Below, one piece after another: positions 48,336 to 56,648 of a stretch of DNA of 64,000 nucleotides (positions within the stretch are counted from its first letter, which is position 1; each line of letters starts with the position of its first letter). Origin of the DNA: Solirhodobacter olei (lineage in GTDB: Bacteria; Pseudomonadota; Alphaproteobacteria; Rhodobacterales; Rhodobacteraceae); assembly GCF_004010155.1 (NCBI RefSeq), contig NZ_RRYH01000002.1:372001-436000 (forward strand), in the 5' to 3' direction. The position numbers and the translations under genes were made by a program. The notes beneath the pieces are model-generated. The model saw nothing but the letters and a program-made list of their open reading frames with translations, had not been told where the DNA came from and ran no database searches.

Positions 48336-49781
48336 TCAGGTGGCGTAGGCCGGCGCCCGGCCCGCACGCAGCGCGTAATAGGCCACGCCCGCGATCCCCA
48401 CGCCGAAGAACCAGCCATAGGTGCCCCACCAGCTCGGCAGCAGGTCGGTGAAGAACGGCAGGATGGAGGAGAAGATCATTCCGATCACGAGCGCCACGAA
48501 GGCCCGCCCGTGCCAGCCGCCGTCAAAGCGGAACTCGCCGTCTTCCTGATAGAGCGCGGCGACATCGATCCTGCCCTTCCGGATCAGGTAGTAGTCCACC
48601 ATCATGATCCCGAAGACCGGGCCCATGGCCGAGCCGATGAAGTTCACGAAATGCGCGGCTCCGGTCTCCCAGGGCGCGATCGGGTAAAGCAGAAGCGCGA
48701 TCGCCGCCGCGATATAGCCGCCCTTCTTGAAGTCGATCTTGCTCGGGAAGACGTTGGCGAAGTCGAAGGCGGGCGACACGAAGTTTGCCACCACGTTGAT
48801 GCCCAGCGTCGCCACCGCGAAGGTCAGCGCCGCCAGCGTCGCCAGGAACAGGCTGGAGAACTTCGAAGAGATCTGGTCGGGGTGGATCAGCACCTCGTGA
48901 TAGACCGAATAGCCCGCCGTCGTGGTGACACCGGCCACCAGGCAGAAGGCCAGCAGGTTCACCGGCAGACCCCAGAGGTTGCCTTTCCAGACCGCCCGCT
49001 CATCCGTCGAATAGCGCGAGAAGTCGCAGAAGTTCAGGTAAAGCGCCGCGAAATAGGTCACCCAGGTCGCCGCCACCGCGGCCAGCGCGGCGAAAGAGCC
49101 CGGCAGCCCCGGCACGCCGGCATCCGCCGTGGCCTTCATCAGCGCGTCATGCGGGATCTCCGACCCGAAGGAGAATGTGCCCGATTTCACGACGAGGTAG
49201 ATCGAAAGCAGAAGCATCATGATCCAGACCGCCGGGCCCGCCCAGTCCTGGAACTTGCGCACCGTCTCCATCCCGCGCTGGATGATCAGAAGCTGCAGCG
49301 CCCAGACGACGACATAGGCGATCACCTCCAGCGTCGAATGGCCCAGCATGTGGCTGGAGTGGTTGAACGAGGCCAGGCCCGGGTTGCGGATCAGCAGCGC
49401 CACGATCGCGCCCGATGCCGCCGAGGTCTGCGCCCCGTACCAGAAGCAGGCGACGACCGCCCGGATCAGCGCCGGGATGTTCGCCCCGAAGGTCCCGAAA
49501 GAGGCCCGCGCCAGCACCGGATAGGGCACGCCCGTCCGCGAACCGGCAAGCCCGACCATCGTCATCAGCCCGAAGATGACGATCGAACCGATGCCGATCG
49601 CGATGATGAAGTTCAGAAAGCTCCCGCAGAGCAGGAACAGGCTCGCGGCCAGGTAGTAGCCCCACAGCGAATGCACGTCCGATGTCCAGACGTTGAAGAT
49701 GCTGAAGGCGCCCCATTTCCGCTCGGTCGCGGGGGCCAGGTCCTCGTTGTAGAGGGCCGGAGATGGATTTGTGATCTGCAC
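48336..49781 (-). CDS. NCS1-family nucleobase/cation symporter
   Basis: 481-residue permease with about 12 membrane segments. NPSPALYNEDLAPATERKWGAFSIFNVWTSDVHSLWGY is the NCS1 N-terminal signature, and GVPYPVLARASFGTFGANIPALIRAVVACFWYGAQT is the family's TM3 region. Substrates of NCS1 proteins include allantoin, uracil, hydantoins, cytosine and thiamine; the choice is not evident here. The GTG at 49781 is used since AGGAAGG stands 9 bases before it. Two tandem CGATAACA units overlap this leader. The stop is near that of the convergent SorC gene. Confidence 0.9.
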   Translation of the reverse strand: MQITNPSPALYNEDLAPATERKWGAFSIFNVWTSDVHSLWGYYLAASLFLLCGSFLNFIIAIGIGSIVIFGLMTMVGLAGSRTGVPYPVLARASFGTFGANIPALIRAVVACFWYGAQTSAASGAIVALLIRNPGLASFNHSSHMLGHSTLEVIAYVVVWALQLLIIQRGMETVRKFQDWAGPAVWIMMLLLSIYLVVKSGTFSFGSEIPHDALMKATADAGVPGLPGSFAALAAVAATWVTYFAALYLNFCDFSRYSTDERAVWKGNLWGLPVNLLAFCLVAGVTTTAGYSVYHEVLIHPDQISSKFSSLFLATLAALTFAVATLGINVVANFVSPAFDFANVFPSKIDFKKGGYIAAAIALLLYPIAPWETGAAHFVNFIGSAMGPVFGIMMVDYYLIRKGRIDVAALYQEDGEFRFDGGWHGRAFVALVIGMIFSSILPFFTDLLPSWWGTYGWFFGVGIAGVAYYALRAGRAPAYAT

Positions 49782-49796
49782 TGTTTCATCCCTTCC

Positions 49797-49813
49797 TGTT
49801 ATCGTTGTTATCG
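49797..49813 (-). repeat. Tandem CGATAACA repeats in the NCS1 gene leader
   Basis: On the minus strand CGATAACA-A-CGATAACA occupies 49813-49797, just before the ribosome binding site of the permease gene. It could be an operator or a leader RNA element. Basis is sequence only. Confidence 0.45.
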
Positions 49814-49953
49814 GCCTGCGTGATCCCGCCACCCGTCCGCGTAAGGCGCGAACGGCCACAGGCCATCACGGTGTGTGACGAAGCGTAAAGGGGCCGATAC
49901 AGTCGGGATCCGTAGCGCTCCCAGTGACCCCGAAGGCGACCCCTTAACCCGTG

Positions 49954-49968
49954 TCACGATGATCGTGA
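49954..49968. promoter_or_regulatory. Perfect 15-bp palindrome upstream of the NCS1 gene
   Basis: TCACGAT-G-ATCGTGA at 49954-49968 is a perfect 7-1-7 inverted repeat, about 175 bp upstream of the permease start in the 311-bp gap before the SorC gene. It may be the site of a dimeric regulator. Confidence 0.55.
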
Positions 49969-49993
49969 TCGGCGCGCGAAACAATCAGGCGAT

Positions 49994-50020
49994 CCGAAAC
50001 AACACTTTTCGGGTTTTTTT
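49994..50020 (+). terminator. Plus-strand terminator without an assigned gene
   Basis: CCGAAA (49994-49999) pairs with TTTCGG (50007-50012) over a 7-nt loop, followed by GTTTTTTT (50013-50020). Both flanking genes are on the minus strand, so a plus-strand transcript ending here would be a small RNA or an antisense transcript. The A-run on the other strand might serve as an UP-like element. Confidence 0.5.
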
Positions 50021-50092
50021 GAAAGTTCTTCGCAAACTTCCGTTGAGCGCCAGGCTTGACCGGGCCCGCTCGCGCCATCGGCGTCCGCCGCC

Positions 50093-51004
50093 CTAGCCCG
50101 CCAGCAGCGCCCGCGCCGCGCCCTCGTCCGTGACCAGCACCGCGCCCGGAAACCGCCGCAGCGCCGCGCGGATCGCCGGCGCCCGCGCCGCGCCGCCCGC
50201 GGCCAGAACCACATGGCCCGCCCGCGCCACCAGCTCCAGCTCCGCCGCCATCAGCCGGCCCCTGAGGCTGTGGTCCACCTCCCGGCCAGCGGCGTCGAGG
50301 AAATGGCACATCACATCCGCAACCGCTCCCTGCACCGCCAGCTCCGCCCGGATGCCCGGCGCCAGCCGATCGGTGGCAAGCGACCCGCCCAGGCTCAGCG
50401 GATCGCCGCAGCCCATCACCGCCAGGTCCAGCCGCCCGGCCATCTCCATCACGCGGCCCAGGCCGGAATGCTCCAGCAACCTCAGCCGCGTGTCTGCGCT
50501 GTCCACGATCAGGGGCGCCAGCATCAGGTGACAGCGCGCCCCGGTCAGCCCGGCCAGCCGCCAGGCGAATTCCGCCGGATTGGCCGCCCCGAATTCCACC
50601 AGCCCGCCCATAAGCGAGACCACCTGCATCCCCTCGCGCCGCTGCGGCTCGACATGGCCAAGCGCCGCCTTCAGCACCCGCCCCCAGCCGGTGCCGACGA
50701 CCATCCCATCCGCCAGCGCGCCCGAGAGAAGCCGCCCCAGCGCGGCCCCCACGGCCTCCGCCGGATCCGGCCCCTCCGGCGCCACGATCGCCTCCGACAG
50801 CCCGAAGGCCGCCTCCAGCTCCACCGCAAGGCCCACCGGCCCGGATCCCTCGCCACCGATCCAGACCTGGACCTCGCCCTGCCGCATCGCTTCGTCCAGC
50901 TGCCGGATGACCGTCGCGCGGCTCACGCCCATCGCCTCCGCGACCTCGCGCTGGGTCATCCCCCGCCCGTGGTAAAGCCAGGCCGCGCGAATCCGCGCGC
51001 TCAT
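50093..51004 (-). CDS. SorC-family transcriptional regulator (operon-encoded paralogue)
   Basis: 303-residue regulator with an N-terminal helix-turn-helix (RAAWLYHGRGMTQREVAEAMGVSRATVIRQLDEA) and a SorC effector domain (GTGWGRVLKAAL, LAPLIVDSADTR, HVVLAAGGAARAPAIRAALR). It aligns along its length with the SorC protein at 47300-48280, which points to duplication. Its ATG overlaps the stop of the alpha/beta hydrolase gene (ATGA), so it is the last gene of the E1-fusion operon and probably controls it, with the operon's substrate or product as effector. Confidence 0.9.
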   Translation of the reverse strand: MSARIRAAWLYHGRGMTQREVAEAMGVSRATVIRQLDEAMRQGEVQVWIGGEGSGPVGLAVELEAAFGLSEAIVAPEGPDPAEAVGAALGRLLSGALADGMVVGTGWGRVLKAALGHVEPQRREGMQVVSLMGGLVEFGAANPAEFAWRLAGLTGARCHLMLAPLIVDSADTRLRLLEHSGLGRVMEMAGRLDLAVMGCGDPLSLGGSLATDRLAPGIRAELAVQGAVADVMCHFLDAAGREVDHSLRGRLMAAELELVARAGHVVLAAGGAARAPAIRAALRRFPGAVLVTDEGAARALLAG

Positions 51005-51738
51005 GTTGAAATTCCCTCTCGTATCAGCATGTTGGCGCGCGAAGCTAACTCGACGTGGGGCATGTGCCCGGCCCCTTCGAGCAGCGCGAAACTGTCCCCC
51101 CAGCCTGCCGCGCGTGCCGGATCACGCGGGTTGATCCTGTCGTGCTCGCCCCAGATCAGCCGCACGGGTACATCCTCCGGCAGGGCCGGAGGCGCCATCT
51201 CCAGCACCGCCGCGCCGATCCGGGCCAGCGCCTCGCGCCGCCCCGGCCGCGCAAGACCCGCCAGCACATGCCCCGGCAAGCCCGGCGCAATCATCCGCGG
51301 CCGGACGACCAGCCGCTGCAGCAGGGCCATCGCCTGCGTCTCTTCCTCGACCCAGGGGAACTGTTCGACGAAGTCCCGATCCACCGAGGCGCCCAGCCCC
51401 GCCGGCGCGATCAGCGCCAGCGCCGAGACCGGCAGCATCCCGGCCAGCTCTACCGCCACAGCGCCGCCCAGCGAGTGCCCGACCACGGCGACCGGCCCGG
51501 CAAAGGCCGCCGCCACTGCCGCCGCGACCGCACGCGCCAGGGCCCGGGGCGAGCCGTCGCCCACCTCCGCCGGCGCCGCGCCATGCCCGGGCAGGTCCAC
51601 CGCCCAGACCCGGTGCGTTGCGAAGAAGGCCGGCGCCGTCGCGGGCCAGGCCAGCCGGTCCGCGCCGAATCCGTGGATCAGAAGAAGATCCTGCCCCGCG
51701 CCCCCCAGCACGGCCAGCCGTGCCTCCGGCGCGCTCAT
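51001..51738 (-). CDS. Alpha/beta hydrolase, AcoC C-terminal-like
   Basis: 245-residue serine hydrolase with LLIHGFGADRLAW, the elbow VGHSLGG (Ser nucleophile), DRINPRD and GAGHMPHVE. It matches the alpha/beta hydrolase part of AcoC-type acetoin dehydrogenase E2 proteins, in which a lipoyl domain is normally fused in front. Here the lipoyl domain is a separate gene directly upstream, with stop and start overlapping as ATGA. The enzyme could release or transfer an acyl group from the lipoyl arm; this is inference. Confidence 0.85.
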   Translation of the reverse strand: MSAPEARLAVLGGAGQDLLLIHGFGADRLAWPATAPAFFATHRVWAVDLPGHGAAPAEVGDGSPRALARAVAAAVAAAFAGPVAVVGHSLGGAVAVELAGMLPVSALALIAPAGLGASVDRDFVEQFPWVEEETQAMALLQRLVVRPRMIAPGLPGHVLAGLARPGRREALARIGAAVLEMAPPALPEDVPVRLIWGEHDRINPRDPARAAGWGDSFALLEGAGHMPHVELASRANMLIREGIST

Positions 51739-51962
51739 TCGATCTCGGCCAGGGGCGCGCCAACCTCCACGATCTCGCCCTCCTCGACCATCTGCTTCAG
51801 CACCCCGGCGGCCGGCGCCTCCAGGTCCATCGCCATCTTGGTGGTGGTGATGGTCACGATCGGCTCACCCTCCGCGACCGTCTCGCCGGTGGCCTTCAGC
51901 CACTCGGTCACCTCCGCCTCGCTGATCTCGTTGCCAAGCTGCGGCACGACGACTGGCACCAT
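51735..51962 (-). CDS. Free-standing lipoyl (biotinyl-lipoyl) domain protein
   Basis: 75-residue protein that is one lipoyl domain and nothing else: PVVVPQLGNEISEAEVTEWL, then the attachment site TTTKMAMDLEAP with Lys42, and the final EGEIVEVGAPLAEIE. It is the size of a single domain and has no linker or catalytic part. It lies 12 bp after the E1 fusion gene and overlaps the hydrolase gene by 4 bases (ATGA), so it most likely serves as swinging arm of this system. A role as biotin carrier is less likely. Confidence 0.9.
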   Translation of the reverse strand: MVPVVVPQLGNEISEAEVTEWLKATGETVAEGEPIVTITTTKMAMDLEAPAAGVLKQMVEEGEIVEVGAPLAEIE

Positions 51963-51974
51963 CTTCGCCTCCGT

Positions 51975-54434
51975 TCAAAGCCCGCGACGGGCAAGATCCA
52001 GGTCATCCCAGCGGCGCAGCCCGCGCGCGTTGCGGCCGGTCCGGGGATAGAATTCATTGGTCACGATATCCACGATATCATAGGCTTGCGGGAAGAAGCT
52101 CGTCTCCATCTCCGCCCCCGGCACGATCCAGTTCGGCGCCCCAAGAACGCGCGGCGGCGCCTTCAGGTCGCCCCAGCCGAAACGCGCCGCATTGGCTGCC
52201 ACCGTCATCGCGAAGCTGCCCCGCTCGGAAGCCTCCGTCACGATCAGAAGATGCCCCGTCTTCTTCACCGAGGCCAGCACCGGCGCGTAATCGAACGGCA
52301 CCAGAGAGCGCGCATCGATTACTTCGGTCTCCACCCCCAGCCCCGAAAGCTCCTCCGCCGCCTTCAGCGCGGGATAAAGCGCGGGGCCAAAGGTCAGCAC
52401 CGTCACGTCGCCGCCCGCCCGCTTCACGTCGGGCAGGCCCAGCGGGATCCGGTAGTAGCCCTCCGGCACCCCCTCCGCCCGGAAGGTCTCCACCTGGTCA
52501 TAAAGCCGCTGGCTTTCGAAGAAGACCACGGGATCCTCCGACGACAGTGCCGAGGCCATCAGCCCCTTCGCATCGTAAGGCGTTGCCGGATATGCGATTT
52601 TCAGACCCGGCACATGCGCTGTCAGGGCCGACCAGTCCTGCGAATGCTGCGCGCCGTATTTCGACCCGATCGAGGCACGCAGCACCACCGGCAGCCGCAG
52701 CCCCCCGGCCGACATCGCCTGCCACTTGGCCATCTGGTTGAGGATCTCGTCACCCGCCCGGCCGATGAAATCGCCGTACATCAGCTCCACCAGCGCCCGC
52801 CCCCCGGACATGGCATAGCCCACCGCCGTCGCCACGATCGCGGCTTCCGAGATCGGCGCATTGAACAGCCGGTGCCGCGGCAGCACGTCGGCGAGGCCCC
52901 GGTAAACCCCGAAGGCCCCGCCCCATTCGCGGCATTCCTCGCCATAGGCGATCAGCCGTTCGTCATGACACATGTGATGCAGGATCGCCTCGGTCAGTGC
53001 ATCGCGCAGCGTGATCGCGCGCAGCCCCGACAGCAGCTTGCCATCCGCATCATGTCCTGCACGAGCTTTGCGCCCCAAACCTCTGAGAGCAGATGATTTC
53101 TCTATCGGCTGAATCAGCGGCGGCGCCCCCTCCGGCACGGCGATCTCCGCCCCCGAGAACACCCGCCGCCCGATGAGTTCCGGATCGCCCGCCACGTCCA
53201 CCGGCGGGGCGAGCGCCGGGTCCACCGCCGCCCGCGTCACCGCCTCGATCCGCGCGGCCACGCCCGTGCGCAGGTCCTCGACCCCGCCCTCCGTCATCAC
53301 CCCCTCGGCCACCAGCCCTGCCGCCAGCCGGCCGATCGGGTCATGCGGCTCCCAGAGCTTCATCTCCTCGCGCGAGCGGTAGACCCCGGCATCCGTCGTC
53401 GAATGCCCGGAGATCCGGTAGCATTCCACGTCCAGCAGCGCCGGCCCCCGCCCTTCCAGCAGCAGCGCCCGCTTGCGCGCCACGGCCTCGGCCACGGCGA
53501 AGGGGTTGGCCCCGTCGACCGTCTCGGCATGCATCGCGTCCGGATTGATCCCCGCACCGATCCGCGACAGACGATCCCAGCCCATCGTCTCGCCCGCGGT
53601 CTGGCCGCCCATCGCGTAGAAATTATTTGTGAAGAAGAACAGCACCGGCAGTCCGCCGCGGTGTTCCTCCTCCCAAAGCCGCGTCAGCTGGGCCATGGAG
53701 GCGAAGTTCATCGCCTCCCAGACCGGGCCGCAGCCGGTCGATCCGTCGCCCGCGTTGGCGACGCAGATCGCATCCTCGCGGGAGAGCTTGCGGCGCAGGG
53801 CCGCCCCGGTGGCGATCCCGGCAGACGCGCCGACGATGGCGTTGTTCGGATAGATGCCGAAGGGCGGGAAGAAGGCATGCATGGAGCCGCCCATCCCGCC
53901 ATTGAACCCGTTGGCGCGCATGAAGATCTCGGCCAGCAGGCCGAACAGCAGGACATCCTCCGCCAGCGCCGCGCCGCTTCCGCCAAGCGCACCGGCCACC
54001 GTGTCGCGCAGCCAGCCGCCGTCATGGGTGGCAAGGATCGTTTCCACCTCCGCGCCGGGCATCCGGGCGATGGCGGCAAGGCCCTTGGCGATGAACTCGC
54101 CATGGCTGCGATGGGATCCGAAGATGTGGTCTTCCGGCGAAAGGCCAAGCGCCTGGCCGACCGCCGCCCCCTCCTGCCCGATCGAAAGATGCGCCGGGCC
54201 GCGATAGGCGAATTCGATGCCGCGATAGGCGCCGGTGGCCTTGAAGCTCGCCAGCATCGATTCGAATTCCCGCACCAGCAGCATGTGGCGCAGCACCTCG
54301 ATCAGCGCGGCGTCGCCCCGGGCCGCGCGCTCCGCCGCCAGCGGCCTGTCATAGGCGTGCAGCGGAATCTCGGGCAGGCGCAGCGCCCCGCGGCGATGCG
54401 TGATCAAGGGATCGACGAGCAGTTCCTTCGGCAT
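51975..54434 (-). CDS. Fused E1-alpha/E1-beta 2-oxoacid or acetoin dehydrogenase
   Basis: 819-residue thiamine-diphosphate enzyme with both E1 subunits in one chain. The alpha part (about 1-430) has SIGQEGAAVGQALGLSPEDHIFGSHRSHGEF, the TPP-binding GDGSTGCGPVWEAMN and TNNFYAM, and ECYRISGHSTTD. The beta part (about 480-819) has TLRDALTEAILHHMCHDERLIAYGEE, FNAPISEAAIVATAVGYAMSGGRALVELMYGDF and GAQHSQDWSALTAHVPGLK. The 50-residue joint is basic (GRKARAGHDADGK). It most resembles AcoA/AcoB-like enzymes; branched-chain substrates are possible. It leads a coupled operon with lipoyl, hydrolase and SorC genes. Confidence 0.9.
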   Translation of the reverse strand: MPKELLVDPLITHRRGALRLPEIPLHAYDRPLAAERAARGDAALIEVLRHMLLVREFESMLASFKATGAYRGIEFAYRGPAHLSIGQEGAAVGQALGLSPEDHIFGSHRSHGEFIAKGLAAIARMPGAEVETILATHDGGWLRDTVAGALGGSGAALAEDVLLFGLLAEIFMRANGFNGGMGGSMHAFFPPFGIYPNNAIVGASAGIATGAALRRKLSREDAICVANAGDGSTGCGPVWEAMNFASMAQLTRLWEEEHRGGLPVLFFFTNNFYAMGGQTAGETMGWDRLSRIGAGINPDAMHAETVDGANPFAVAEAVARKRALLLEGRGPALLDVECYRISGHSTTDAGVYRSREEMKLWEPHDPIGRLAAGLVAEGVMTEGGVEDLRTGVAARIEAVTRAAVDPALAPPVDVAGDPELIGRRVFSGAEIAVPEGAPPLIQPIEKSSALRGLGRKARAGHDADGKLLSGLRAITLRDALTEAILHHMCHDERLIAYGEECREWGGAFGVYRGLADVLPRHRLFNAPISEAAIVATAVGYAMSGGRALVELMYGDFIGRAGDEILNQMAKWQAMSAGGLRLPVVLRASIGSKYGAQHSQDWSALTAHVPGLKIAYPATPYDAKGLMASALSSEDPVVFFESQRLYDQVETFRAEGVPEGYYRIPLGLPDVKRAGGDVTVLTFGPALYPALKAAEELSGLGVETEVIDARSLVPFDYAPVLASVKKTGHLLIVTEASERGSFAMTVAANAARFGWGDLKAPPRVLGAPNWIVPGAEMETSFFPQAYDIVDIVTNEFYPRTGRNARGLRRWDDLDLARRGL

Positions 54435-54479
54435 CTCAAATTCCCCCGGCCATCTCCTCCTCCCTGCCAAGCCTTGCAA

Positions 54480-54505
54480 CTTTTGTCAATCTAGATGCGC
54501 AAAAG
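54480..54505. promoter_or_regulatory. Inverted repeat between the E1 fusion gene and tal
   Basis: CTTTTG (54480-54485) and CAAAAG (54500-54505) form an inverted repeat with a 14-bp centre, in the 132-bp divergent gap. TTGACA-like -35 elements occur on both strands nearby. SorC-family operators often have A/T-rich arms of this kind, so this is a candidate site for the operon's regulator. Confidence 0.4.
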
Positions 54506-54566
54506 CATATTGTCTTGACTCGTCCCCGGAAGCCGTCCATGTCCCATAAAAAAGGAAGGAGCCGCC

Positions 54567-55508
54567 ATGACCAGCAAGCTCGACCAACTCCGTGACATGA
54601 CCGTCGTCGTTGCCGATACCGGCGACCTGCAGGCCGTCCGCCGGCTGAAGCCGCAGGACTGCACGACCAACCCCTCGCTCGTCCTCAAGGCGCTGCAGGC
54701 GCCCGAGATGGCCGACCACCTCGCCCACGCGGTCGAGGCCGGCCGCGGCGCGGCAGACCCGGTCTCCGCTATCGTCCAGCACCTCACCGTGGGGCTGGGC
54801 GCGGAACTGTCCAAGATCGTCCCCGGCCGCGTCTCGACCGAGGTCGACGCCCACCTGTCCTTCGATACCGAGGCCTCGATCGCCAAGGCCCGCGCGCTGA
54901 TCGCGGCCTATGATAAGCTCGGCATCTCCAAGGACCGCATCCTGATCAAGCTCGCCACCACCTGGGAGGGCGTGAAGGCCGCCGAGGTCCTGCAGAAGGA
55001 GGGCATCGACTGCAACATGACGCTGCTCTTCTCCATGGCCCAGGCCCGCGCGGCGGCTGATGTCGGCGCATTCCTCATCTCGCCCTTCGTCGGCCGGATC
55101 ACCGACTGGTACTCCAAATCCACCGGCCAGAGCTACACGCCGGAAACCGACCCGGGCGTGCAATCGGTCCGCCGGATCTACGACCATTACAAGACCCACG
55201 GCATCGAGACCGTCGTCATGGGCGCCTCGTTCCGCAACACCGGGCAGATCGAGGCGCTGGCCGGCTGCGACCGCCTGACGATCTCGCCGGACCTGATGAC
55301 CAAGCTGTCCGAGGACAATGGCGATCTGCCCCGCAAGCTCTCCCCCGGCGCCGCCAAGGGCACGGCAGAGGCGATCTCAGAACCCGAATTCCGCTGGGAC
55401 CTGAACGAGGATGCGATGGCCACCGAGAAGCTCGCCGAAGGCATCCGCAAGTTCCACGAGGATGCGCTGAAGCTCGGCAAGATCGTCACCGAGCGCCTCG
55501 CCGCCTGA
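54567..55508 (+). CDS. tal: Transaldolase
   Basis: 313-residue class I transaldolase that moves a dihydroxyacetone unit between sugar phosphates in the pentose phosphate pathway. It has VADTGD with Asp17, [22 protein letters not shown] and the Schiff-base Lys128 ([11 protein letters not shown]). GGAAGGAG precedes the ATG. It is divergent from the E1-fusion operon and shares a 132-bp control region with it. A zinc-type alcohol dehydrogenase follows 82 bp downstream in the same direction. Confidence 0.96.
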   Translation: MTSKLDQLRDMTVVVADTGDLQAVRRLKPQDCTTNPSLVLKALQAPEMADHLAHAVEAGRGAADPVSAIVQHLTVGLGAELSKIVPGRVSTEVDAHLSFDTEASIAKARALIAAYDKLGISKDRILIKLATTWEGVKAAEVLQKEGIDCNMTLLFSMAQARAAADVGAFLISPFVGRITDWYSKSTGQSYTPETDPGVQSVRRIYDHYKTHGIETVVMGASFRNTGQIEALAGCDRLTISPDLMTKLSEDNGDLPRKLSPGAAKGTAEAISEPEFRWDLNEDAMATEKLAEGIRKFHEDALKLGKIVTERLAA

Positions 55509-55590
55509 TCCTGCCCGCGACATCCGCGGGACTTTGCCGGAACCGGCGGCCATGGCAGCATGGCCGCCGTCTGGTTTCGGGGGCGCGCGG

Positions 55591-56592
55591 ATGAGCGAAG
55601 CGACGAAAATGGGCGCCATGGTCCTGCACCGGACCGGCGCGCCGCTGGTCTGGGAGGACCGGCCCCTGCCCGCCCCCGGCCCCGGCGAGATTCGCCTGCG
55701 CGTCGAGGCCTGCGCCGTCTGCCGCACCGATCTTCACGTCGTCGATGGCGAACTGCCGGGCGGCCGGCTGCCGATCGTCCCGGGCCACGAAATCGTCGGC
55801 CGCGTCGAGGCGCTCGGCCCCGGTCTCGCCGGTCCCGCCCCCGGCACCCGTGTCGGCGTCCCCTGGCTTGGCCACACCTGCGGGCACTGCGCCTATTGCG
55901 AAAGCGGGCGCGAGAACCTCTGCGACAGCCCTGAATTCACCGGCTTCACCCGCGACGGCGGCTTTGCCACCCATGTCATCGCCGATGCCGCCTTCGCCTT
56001 CCCGATGGAGGGTTTCGGCGATCCGATCGCCGCGGCGCCCCTGCTCTGCGCGGGCCTGATCGGCTGGCGATCGCTGAAGATGGCCGGCTCCGGGCGCCGC
56101 ATCGGCCTCTACGGTTTCGGCGCCGCCGCCCATCTCATCGCCCAGGTCCTGAAATGGCAGGGCCGCGAGGTCTATGCCTTCACCCGTGAGGGCGACGCGC
56201 CCGCGCAGGAGATGGCCCTCCGGCTCGGCGCCCGCTGGGCTGGCAGCTCCGGCGAAGCCCCCCCCGAACGGCTCGACGCGGCGCTGATCTTCGCCCCTGT
56301 CGGCGCGCTGGTGCCCCGTGCGCTCTCCACCCTCGTCAAGGGCGGCCGCGTCGTCTGCGGCGGCATCCACATGAGCGACATTCCCGCCTTCCCCTACCGC
56401 ATCCTCTGGGAAGAGAGGCAGATCCTCTCGGTCGCCAACCTCACCCGCGCCGACGCCACGGAGTTCCTCGCCCTCGCCCCGAGGGCCGGCGTCCACGCCA
56501 CGACGACCGCCTATCCCCTTGCAAGGGCGAATGATGCGCTCGACGATCTGCGCACAGGGCATGTGCAGGGCGCGGCCGTCCTGATCCCCTGA
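55591..56592 (+). CDS. Zinc-dependent alcohol dehydrogenase
   Basis: 333-residue MDR enzyme. The catalytic zinc region is CAVCRTDLHVVDG with PIVPGHEIVG, and the structural zinc Cys set is CGHCAYCESGRENLC. The coenzyme motif is GLYGFGAAAHLIAQ. The sequence is of the type known from AdhA-like enzymes that act on short and medium alcohols. The ATG at 55591 is preferred, but MGAM at 55609 also fits the family N-terminus. Its substrate is unknown. Confidence 0.88.
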   Translation: MSEATKMGAMVLHRTGAPLVWEDRPLPAPGPGEIRLRVEACAVCRTDLHVVDGELPGGRLPIVPGHEIVGRVEALGPGLAGPAPGTRVGVPWLGHTCGHCAYCESGRENLCDSPEFTGFTRDGGFATHVIADAAFAFPMEGFGDPIAAAPLLCAGLIGWRSLKMAGSGRRIGLYGFGAAAHLIAQVLKWQGREVYAFTREGDAPAQEMALRLGARWAGSSGEAPPERLDAALIFAPVGALVPRALSTLVKGGRVVCGGIHMSDIPAFPYRILWEERQILSVANLTRADATEFLALAPRAGVHATTTAYPLARANDALDDLRTGHVQGAAVLIP

Positions 56593-56648
56593 CAGCGGGC
56601 CGGAACAGGCCTATCTCTGGGACAGACCGCAACCGAAGGAGAGGCCCC

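Noticed and set aside
51001-51962. Frameshifted AcoC-type E2 (lipoyl plus hydrolase) as a pseudogene
   Set aside because: Both frames are complete with their own starts, and the ATGA overlap is typical of coupled genes. A hydrolase with an intact Ser elbow and a full lipoyl domain argue for two working genes, though a fixed split of an ancestral fusion is likely.
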